A stretch of DNA of 64,000 nucleotides from Dysidea avara. Taxonomy: Eukaryota > Porifera > Demospongiae > Dictyoceratida > Dysideidae. The notes beneath the pieces are model-generated. The model saw nothing but the letters and a program-made list of their open reading frames with translations. It did not search any database and was not told the DNA's origin. Made by a program: the position numbers and the translations under genes. The DNA lies in NCBI RefSeq assembly GCF_963678975.1, contig NC_089284.1:2355001-2419000 (forward strand). Reading direction: 5' to 3'. Every line of letters begins with the position of its first letter. Within the stretch, counting starts at the first letter, position 1. This document shows positions 56,401 through 64,000 of the stretch, in pieces.

Positions 56401-58434
56401 TTTGTGTGTACTTGGTGACCGTTCTATTCGAGTATTTTGACTCCACGGATTACATTGTTTTTAAACCAGGCGCGTGCCCACAGCCGGCCAAAGGCTGTGG
56501 GCGCACGCCTGGTTTACTGAAATTGTTTTTGTAAAAGTGTGTGTGCGTGCGTGCGCGCGCGTGTACCTATCTACGTAGGATGGTGAAGGTGGAGGATAAC
56601 TATATAGTGCAAAAAAATTGTGTGCTTTTAACTTGAGTTTCAAGAAGGGACCATGGAGTTATGCATGCATGAAAAGTGCGTTTTCTCTTTTCCTGTCAAT
56701 ATATATTAATTTTCATCAGTATATAGCAAACCGTGAATAATTTTCATGACAAATTTTATGACACTATACTTTCATTCGTTAGATCACGAGATGGAAGGCC
56801 AGCCTCCTTAGCAGTTTACTCCTCACAGGACCCATTCATAGTCCTTCAGATCACCACTACCAAAAACATGATACACTTCAGATTGAGACAAAGGACGGGT
56901 TATATATTCATGCCAAAGGGTTATTTCAAACCTCAGTACAACGTATTACTTTTCAACAAAATAGGGACATAATTATGTGATGCAAGGCCAGCCACTCTGT
57001 TAACTGTGCAGAATAATTGTTATTGCCACTGGCTTTATTTGTGGTGATAATTTTATGTGATAGCAGAGAACTCAAACCCTTCAAATCACAATATTTACAT
57101 GAGATTGTAATTTGTGTGAACCCAATTTCACCTCACAATACTGTCTGTATACCTTAGCTCTGTTTTTCACTTAAGAAGTGACTACTGAGTGACATTTCAC
57201 AGTACACATGGTGATAAAGCCAAGGGCTAATGGGTAGGCATTTCCTTATTATGGGTTAAATAATTCTAAATGCAAAACAGGTTCTTTCCTCATATTGTTT
57301 GTAATTTTATGCCTTTGTCACTATGCAGAAAAGGATGTGGTCTGATTTACAGGTGCTTCTTGAATAAAAGAAAACCATCTGGTATAGCTGTCATAAAAAA
57401 AATTCCATAACAATTTTTTGGAACCATTTTGGATTGCCTTGAAGGCACTTTGGGTTTGCTAACCAATACCGTCAAGGAGCCAATAAAGGTACTGCGAGGC
57501 TGGTTTCTCCTCTGGCCAATATTTTTTTGTGAGGAAGTGCAAACCTTTGTGATCCCTACTATACAGTACTATCTAATGATCTGCTTGTATATACATGTAC
57601 CATATAGCCCAAATATTTCAAGGGGAAGATTTTTTGAGGTTGAGCAGTGTTGCTAAAAAAATAATAATAATTTTTTGTGAATTTGCATGCAAACACTTCC
57701 AAACTATATGGAGGAAAATATTTCAAGGATAAAAATTTCACTGATACCCCCAAAATCAGCAAAAAAAAATTCCCCTCGAAAATTTGTGTGATACTATATG
57801 CATGTGGAGATTTTTACAGCAGACAATTCTCACCTCAGGGTAATGCAGGAATGTCACCATACAGTGCTAGCAAGGCTGGTGTCATCGGCCTGGTGAAGTC
57901 AGCTGGCAAAGAATATGCCACTACAGGTAATGTCCCTAGCTCAATCCCATTATAAAAGTGATAATAGCATTATGACTTTTATACTGGTTTGTCCCCTGAG
58001 GATTTGTAGTAAAGATGGCAGCCACTTTATGCAGTATCTCTCCAGGTATTACAATAAATGCACTAGCCCCTGCAGTGGTGAGAACAGCAATGGTGGAGGC
58101 CATGGACCCAGCACAAGTGAAGTACATGACAGACAAGATCCCCATGCAAAGGTGTGTGTGCCACGTAATGCTAGCTAACATAGCAGTGTAAGGTCAAAAC
58201 AGTTTTATGGATTCTAAAGTGTAGGATAGTTTAGTGTAGGTAATGGTGGTATACCTACTCATTCCCATTTTGGGAAACAAAGGGTCAAAAGTTTTAGCTG
58301 TGTAAGTGTATATTCTCGATAGGTGCTGTACAACGGAGGAGTTAGTTTCCATGACAAAATTCATTGTGTCCAAAGAAGCATCATTCAACACTGGATTCTG
58401 CTTTGATTTAACAGGTGGAAGAGCCACCTACTAA
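53406..58434 (+). CDS. Short-chain dehydrogenase/reductase (SDR), 254 aa, five exons
   Basis: Exons 53406-53760, 55037-55140, 57839-57926, 58046-58151, 58323-58434; phases close and give 254 residues, a normal SDR length. Motifs: nucleotide-binding TGGADGLG at 16-23, Asp41 at the end of beta-2 (suggesting NAD(H) preference), NCAG at 93-96, catalytic Ser148 in IASIAG, and Tyr161-x3-Lys165 in YSASK. The C-terminus FDLTGGRATY is the usual FabG-like ending. It is a soluble oxidoreductase of the classical SDR family; the substrate cannot be told from sequence. Intron 1 contains the MITE at 54602-54991. The gene is divergent from ROGDI and ends 64 bp from the stop of the converging SNAPC5-like gene. 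Confidence 0.92.
54602..54991. mobile_element. Tc1/mariner-like MITE, 390 bp, second copy
   Basis: The ends CCGTATTTGACCGGTTAATA and TATTAACCGGTCAAATATGG are inverted and bordered by TA. The interior aligns with 666-1028 (AGAATTATTGT, GAAGCAGAAACC, GATTAAACAAGGTCAGTCA). Confidence 0.85.
55500..57838. other. SDR intron 2: mixed repeat fragments
   Basis: It holds a piece of the foldback family of 28833-29160 (ACCCTTTTTTACAGCTTAGCTG near 55525), the AAACCAGGCGCG hairpin, a GT/GC tract (56538-56565) and part of the 0.8-kb dispersed repeat (about 57400-57580). The remaining open stretches show no recognised domain. Confidence 0.5.
56463..56515. repeat. Near-perfect GC-rich hairpin
   Basis: AAACCAGGCGCGTGCCCACAG and CTGTGGGCGCACGCCTGGTTT are reverse complements apart from one or two positions, joined by GCCGGCCAAAGG. 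Counterpart of 47430-47486. Confidence 0.8.
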
Positions 58435-58498
58435 TTTTTAGTATTGTATATGCACTGATAAGATTTTTATAATTTGAAATGAACAAATGAGAATGTGA

Positions 58499-59115
58499 TT
58501 AAACATCATCATCTTCGTTTTCTTCTTCAGCAGTTTGTCTACAAGGACACAAATCATACTTCACAAGCATGTTGAGCAGTAGTACAATTATCAAACAGTT
58601 TTAAACTAGGCTTCTGCTTTCTTTTAAATATCTAATGGGTTGTATTATGTTGAAAATAAAACTCAGATGTCAATACCCATGTGGTGATGTTGGTCATACC
58701 ATGCTTTACAATTGGGTACACTTACACTTCTAAAGTTTCACTGTGTTGTGTACTGACGGCCAAGTAGAGTTCTGGTAACTCAGTAGATCCACTAGATGCG
58801 ATGTTGGAGTGGTCTAATTGCAAGGAAGTTCCAATTTCTGCTACCACATTTTCCTTCTCTGCTCCTTGATTCTCAGCACTTGCAGCAGAAGCTGCAGCTA
58901 GTTCAGTGCTACTCAAAGAGGACTGAGTCTGTAGCACCCCTCTCAGAGTTAATTCTTCCGCCTGCGTAAACTCTAATTAACGCCCACCATACAATTTAGT
59001 GACCAACCTTTAATACTGCAAGCTGTTCCTCTATAATTTTTTTAACCTCCAGCAAGCTTTCTCTCTCTTTCTGTAGCTCTTCTTTGCCCACGGCCACCAC
59101 GTTAAGGGCTGTCAT
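58499..59115 (-). CDS. SNAPC5: SNAPC5-like subunit of the snRNA-activating complex, three exons
   Basis: Exons 59008-59115, 58726-58961, 58499-58538; phases close to 127 residues. The N-terminal part is a leucine-rich coiled coil: KEELQKERESLLEVKKIIEE followed by QLAVLKAEELTLRGVLQ, matching the KEEETLLRLKAALHDQL and EELALQSMI region of human SNAPC5 (SNAP19). The tail is acidic (AEEENEDDDV), as in the family. SNAPc binds the proximal sequence element of snRNA promoters; this small subunit stabilises the complex in vertebrates. The middle is Ser/Ala-rich and poorly conserved, making the protein longer than the 98-residue human one. It is tail to tail with the SDR gene and head to head with nucleoredoxin. 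Confidence 0.75.
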
Positions 59116-59279
59116 AATCAGTGGCACGTGTGTATCATCATATTGAAATGACGTAATGCGGTCTAAATGACCTTGCTGGCTATTTTTAGGTCACTTTCTC
59201 CATAAAGAGATTGTGACCTAACAATTTGCAACGTGTAGCTCTCAAACACTTAGCACATTCTAGTCAGCAACAAGGAACA
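59116..59279. promoter_or_regulatory. 164-bp divergent promoter, SNAPC5-like / nucleoredoxin
   Basis: It contains CACGTG (59125-59130), a CRE-like TGACGTAA (59149-59156), TGACCT (59168-59173), and an 8-bp inverted repeat TAGGTCAC (59187-59194) / GTGACCTA (59213-59220) built on AGGTCA half-sites. No TATA box was seen. Factor binding is inferred from motif only. Confidence 0.6.
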
Positions 59280-62200
59280 ATGGCAGTAAGCAGTCTTCTT
59301 GGAGATACAGTAATTAAGAAGATCAGTGGTGACAAGGTGGAAGAAGCAGCCACAGCTACGTTTTCTGGAGCAGGCAAAGTGGTCGGACTTTACTTCTCTG
59401 CTCACTGGTGTCCACCATGCCGCGCCTTCACCCCAAAACTGGCTGAGTGGTATAACAAAATCAAGAGCGGATCAAATGCCGAAAATTTTGACATCGTCTT
59501 CCTCAGTTCGGACCGTGACGAAGGAAGCTTTAGAGAATATTTCAACGAAATGCCATGGCATGCAGTTAGCTTCAGCGATAAAGCTACTAAGGTATCTTAC
59601 TGTTAGTGAAGAAATATGAATTAAATGCAATAACTCTGCAGACGAACTTGTCTCGAAAGTTTAAGGTGTCTGGTATTCCAACTCTAATCTTGTTGGACGG
59701 CGAAACAGGCGCTGTATTGACCGCTGACGGAAGATCCATTGTAGCGGAGGATCCTGAGGGAACACAATTCCCATGGAAGCCTAAACCACTCAGTGAGCTG
59801 ATTGGAGAAGAATTTGTTACCACAGGTCTGAAGGAAGTTGGAAAGGAAGCAATTGAGGGTAAAGTGCTGGGACTTTACTTTTCTGCCCACTGGGTAAGTC
59901 TGAATCATTTTCAAGCAGGATATATATACTTAACTTGTTTTGCATTCTAAAAGTGTTGAATAAGAAAGTGTAGCTACTATTAATGAAGACCATATTTCCT
60001 GCTATGTAATTCCCTTAAAAGTGATAATTAATTTACCATTCTAATAATGGCCAGTGTACCCACAATCAATTTACACTAAAAATTTACACTAATTATAAGA
60101 CATGGCTATCTACTTGTTGGCTAGATATAGTGGAAGTTACAAACTGTTGTTGGATTTCCTAGTAGAGCACGTGTTACTTTTAGATAAGTTGTAATGTAAG
60201 TTAGCTCCTTAACTTTCAAAGTTCTCTTGCTAACCTTTGCAATAAAAAATGTCAAGGATTTTTAATTGTTTTCTTTGAATCACAGTGTGGACCATGTCGA
60301 GGATTCACCCCCCAACTTGTGGAATCTTACAATAAGCTCAAACAAGCTGGAAAGAACTTTGAAATCATTTTCTGCAGCAGTGACAGAGATGATAAATCTT
60401 TTAAGGACTACTTTGGAACAATGCCTTGGATATCTCTTCCCTATAATGATCCAAGGAAAAAAGCTTTGAGCAGACATTTTGATGTTTCAGGTAAAGTTGT
60501 TACAACTTAGAAAGGGGAATTATAAGTGGTCATGTTTGGAATTTTGTTTGTTATGTTAGGAATCCCCACCCTCGTGATTGTTGATGAGGAGAGGAAACTT
60601 GTCACTACTCAGGGAAGAGCAGCTGTCTCCAATGATGCTGATGGCAAGGAGTTTCCATGGTACCCTAAACCGCTTAACAAGCTGACTGGAGCTACTGCCG
60701 GCCAAATCAATGACAGTCCATCTCTCATCTTATTTACTAGTAAGAAAACACCTCTAGATATTTGTGTATGTATGCAAGTCCTCATGTCTTGGTTAACCTC
60801 AAGTATGCAACTGCATAAACTAGCATAGTCCCTAGCACTTGTCATCCAGTAGGATACATTAGGGCTGGTTTTCAAGAACAGCAAAAAATGCCTCCAAGGT
60901 CTTAATGGGGAACTATGGAGGTCACTGGTATTGTACAAAATTGTGCCTAAGCCACTACAAGAGTTATGAAAGTTTCTGGTTCTTCTGCATCACAGACAGA
61001 ACACAGAACAGTTTGTAAATGAAAGCAAACACAGTAAAACACTGACAACACAGCAACAAAGATAGATGCTATGCACACTTTAACCCTTAAACCTGCAGAA
61101 AACTTTTTGGAAATGCGTGTTTACACAATATGGGCATGCATGGCGACACTAGGTGGGGTAACTTAATTCTTACAGCCTACAAATACACTTAGATTAAAAG
61201 TGTGTTTACTGGGCTACTTGGAGAAGGTTAAATGAACACTGTAACTACAGTGGCTTACTTGTTATGAAGTGGTGAACAGCGACAAGTCACGTCTCCGTGT
61301 TACTAAATTCTTGCCACGTGTTTAATTTCGATTGTGGGTTTACTCACATGAGTCATATATGGCCTGATGCAGAATTTCACGAAGAGTTGAATGAAAGTTG
61401 TAGCAAAGTGATAGGATCAACTACCATCAAGTTATTGACCATTTTATAAAGGTATGTAAAGGGTTTGCGTGTTTCCTTACTGAAAAGTTATTTTCACGGC
61501 TAGTTTTGGCTTCACCATTTAGTGTTAGGGTAAAACCCTAGGTATCATTTTGATCCTTGCTACATCATAGTAGAATGACATAAATTGCATAGCTGTAGTA
61601 TGGACGCTTCGAAAGTTGCAGAACTTCGTGCAAAGCATGCGTATTAAGTGTGAATCCAAGTTTCTGGATTATGCGGGTTTAAGGGTTAATTTGTGTGTTT
61701 CACTAAGATAATTGTAGTATGCCATGTCGTAACAAATGAAAGTGTACCTTTGCTGCCATTTTTGTTTCTAAGGTTTGCTAGATGGAAAAAGTACAGAGTA
61801 TAGCAAACTGTTTGTCTGCATTCAATATTATTGCAGTCCATACAAGCTAGTCGTAGGCTACTGATCTAACTCAGTCTTTTGCTTACTTTGTGTACTCAGT
61901 TACGTGTGCTAAGTATTAGTTCCCAATGATACGTACGTCACAGTGATTGTTTATGCACTTAAAGAATGTGTCACTTAGTAGTTAAATAATTCTATCAGTT
62001 AATTGTGTGATTGAACAATGTGTAGATGGTGAGCAAGAGGAGATGGACAAGGCAATGAAGGTCATTGAACCAGTTGCTAAGGAATACATAGAAAAATGGA
62101 AGAAGGAAAATAAGGAACAGGTAAGGAAATAGTTAGCACACAGGTGCTGTGACCAAACTTTTTGATTTAAATTGCAAATTTGTTTGAGTAAGTTTCACAT

Positions 62201-62647
62201 GGGTTGATGCACCATGCATGACTTAGGGCTGCTCGGCAGACAAACTGTAACAAACTGTTTGCTCTGCTACATGTACACCATGTTCTGATTGACAATCCTA
62301 TAATCCCAACAGTTAATTGAGGACCTTAAAAACCAGGATATAACTTTTGTTGGTCCCAAAGTTACTACATTTTGTAAATTGCACTTTTAGTAATAGCTTT
62401 TTGTGTGTTTTAGGAGGTGTACTTCTTCTATGCCGGTACTGGGGATGGAAGTGATGATGATATTGTGCAATCATTACGTCAATTTGCCAACCTGGCAGAC
62501 ACCACCCCACTACTAACTATCATAGACATTCCTGAGCAGACAGTGTATGTGAGTGATACTACAGACATGACTGAAGCTCTCATTAGAGAATACCTATCCA
62601 AATATCTGGCTAAAACATTGGATGGAAAACCACTCCGTTCAACTTAG
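59280..62647 (+). CDS. NXN: Nucleoredoxin-like protein with two CxxC thioredoxin domains, six exons
   Basis: Exons 59280-59591, 59642-59893, 60286-60490, 60560-60739, 62026-62120, 62414-62647; phases close to 425 residues (human NXN 435). Three thioredoxin-like modules. Domain 1 has [11 protein letters not shown] (Cys44/Cys47) and [14 protein letters not shown]; domain 2 has [11 protein letters not shown] (Cys189/Cys192) and [14 protein letters not shown]; each is followed by a GIPTL cis-proline block and an FPW.PKPL segment. Domain 3 (exons 5-6) lacks CxxC. Intron 2 falls exactly between Trp188 and Cys189 of the second active site. It is probably a thiol-disulfide oxidoreductase; whether it joins Wnt/Dishevelled regulation like vertebrate NXN cannot be told. 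Start: first in-frame ATG, before SSLLGDT as in the family. Intron 4 carries a piggyBac-like MITE. Confidence 0.92.
61084..61685. mobile_element. piggyBac-like MITE, 602 bp, TTAA target duplication
   Basis: TTAA at 61080-61083 and 61686-61689 borders the ends CCCTTAAACCTGCAGAAA and TTATGCGGGTTTAAGGG. It is the intact counterpart of 8648-10242. No transposase. It sits in nucleoredoxin intron 4. Confidence 0.9.
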
Positions 62648-62860
62648 TTTTTGGTGTTACTATTCTTGTTTGATTGTGTTAATTAACTACAGAGCTAACT
62701 AGACAGTTTGTTAGTAGTTCTTTTTTTTTAACTTGGTATGTACAAAAATTTTATTAGTAAAATAATCACTTATGATTAGTTCGCTTTAAATAGAAATGAA
62801 GAAGATGGACTGGAGAGAAGTGGGGAAGTATGCTAGTGCATGTAGTGTGATACCTATTTT

Positions 62861-63678
62861 ATGGCTGCGAGAAGCTGTACAGCCGTACATTACAGAAGAC
62901 CGTACAACGTGCAGGAGACGATGAAAGCTATCTGTGCCCCGAGAAGAATGAACCGAATTCATCGCTTGGTCTTTTGCCTCTTTGGCGTTTCCTTCCTACT
63001 CGTGCTGTGGATGTGGCATGCCTACCTGCCTGGTGACAAGATACGCTGTAATTCTCCTGACTGTTGGAAGCAGTACGAAGCGATCATGGCTAACACGAAA
63101 GAAGAAAAGAAAACGTTTCGGTCACCACTGGCCAATATAAGAGGAGTAGTATTGGGCGGGGTTGAAAGGAGTGGTATCAACTTGCTACGTACTGTGTTGA
63201 ATGCACACCCAATGCTGGACTGTACTCATGAAATATCCTTGACAAAGTGGAAAGAGTATGACATGACAGACCATGAGGTGCTGTTAGACATTGCCAAAGC
63301 AATCAAAGAAGAACTACCGGATGACAACATTTGTGTTAGAGCAGACTTTGATTATATAGACATAATTTCAAAGATTCTTCCCAATGCCAAATTTATTGTC
63401 GTCGTCAGGGATGGTCGAGCAGTGGCACATTCTTTGACATCGCACACCGGCATGTATCCTGACTTTGATTCTGCATTAAATGAATGGAGCAAGTCTCTTA
63501 CCATGATGCTTGATAACTGCTATGGATTGGGTAATGAAGTGTGTATGATCATGATTTATGAGAAGCTGGTCGTTGATACAGAGGTGTGGATCAAAGCGGC
63601 ACTCAATTTTGCTGGTCTACCATGGAATTCAGATGTACTGAATCATAGTAGTATCACAGAGGATGATTACTATAACAA
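62861..63678 (+). CDS. Tyrosylprotein-sulfotransferase-like protein, first exon (partial)
   Basis: 272 codons plus two bases up to a GTAAGG donor; the gene continues beyond the window. A transmembrane segment at about 37-54 after a short basic stretch makes it a type II Golgi-type protein; Met30 is a possible alternative start. The sulfotransferase domain shows GGVERSGINLLRTVLNAHP (PAPS 5'-phosphosulfate loop region), Glu124 at the place of the catalytic Glu of TPST, PNAKFIVVVRDGRAVAHS (3'-phosphate-binding Arg183 and Ser191) and LPWNSDVLNH. TPST1/2 transfer sulfate from PAPS to tyrosines of secreted proteins. The loop reads RSGINL instead of RSGTTL, losing both threonines, so activity or specificity may differ. 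It starts 213 bp after the nucleoredoxin stop. Confidence 0.85.
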
Positions 63679-64000
63679 GTAAGGAACCACTGAATACAAT
63701 ATTTAAATGTTGGTAGCATGGTAATCTATTGGGAGGAATGCTATGCTTTTATACATGTATAGTGCTTCACTATAACATGTCACTGACTGGCTTGTTGACT
63801 TTTGTGTAGTCAATAGCGTAAGTTGCCAATTATCAGTAGGTACCAATTATTGGCACTTGTAAAGTGCACAGACTACAGAGTATATAGAAGCTACCCAGTA
63901 ACACTGTACTGTTGTACCCTCTAAAACATCAGTATTTATAGTTCCTAGCTCGAAGCTATGCTGGCTAACAATGGAATTGCATAAACAATTTTGTATCGGA
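63679..64000 (+). other. Intron 1 of the sulfotransferase-like gene
   Basis: It starts with the GTAAGG donor. No exon, repeat boundary or RNA gene was recognised before the window end. Confidence 0.6.

Noticed and set aside
59226..59279. N-terminal extension of nucleoredoxin from an upstream in-frame codon
   Set aside because: The upstream codon is TTG, not ATG; the ATG at 59280 precedes the family-typical SSLLGDT start.

Overview
The window reads as nuclear DNA of an early-branching animal, most likely a demosponge. Genes are intron-rich with GT-AG introns, and one encodes a short-chain collagen with the non-collagenous domain typical of sponge spongin-type collagens. The intergenic and intronic sequence is dense with DNA-transposon remnants and miniature elements. 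Eight host genes can be assembled by hand; every exon phase was checked so that the joined reading frames close.

Layout. Positions 21-13688 (+) hold the C-terminal 1002 residues of a USP32-type ubiquitin protease in 20 exons, ending in a CaaX-like CVVQ. Tail to tail with it lies a single-exon ANKUB1-like gene (14030-15664, -). From about 15.7 to 28.2 kb there is no recognisable host gene. That stretch holds an inverted fragment of a USP32 exon, a dead non-LTR reverse transcriptase, hAT-, mariner- and piggyBac-like miniature elements, and a 1.6-kb giant inverted repeat. A membrane-anchored short-chain collagen gene follows (28224-38055, +). Its single large intron carries a 31-bp satellite array (about 90 + 15 units) into which a Jockey/CR1-like retrotransposon with an open 538-residue ORF has inserted. 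A ROGDI homologue (38255-53313, -, 13 exons) hosts in its introns a 2.2-kb hAT-type element with a perfect target duplication and a Ty3/gypsy retrotransposon (47777-52180) whose gag-pol junction has a canonical -1 slippery heptamer.

The right end is gene-dense: a short-chain dehydrogenase (53406-58434, +), a SNAPC5-like gene (58499-59115, -), a nucleoredoxin (59280-62647, +) and the first exon of a tyrosylprotein-sulfotransferase-like gene (62861-63678, +). ROGDI/SDR and SNAPC5/nucleoredoxin are divergent pairs separated by only 92 and 164 bp, and each gap contains a CACGTG E-box. SDR and SNAPC5 end 64 bp apart.

The host genes do not form one pathway; they are housekeeping genes (deubiquitination, V-ATPase assembly, snRNA transcription, redox, tyrosine sulfation) plus one extracellular-matrix gene. 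The unusual biology is in the mobile DNA: exactly bounded nested elements, a dispersed short motif near TACTCTAATAGAACAGTC at eleven or more sites, and a higher-order satellite inside a gene.
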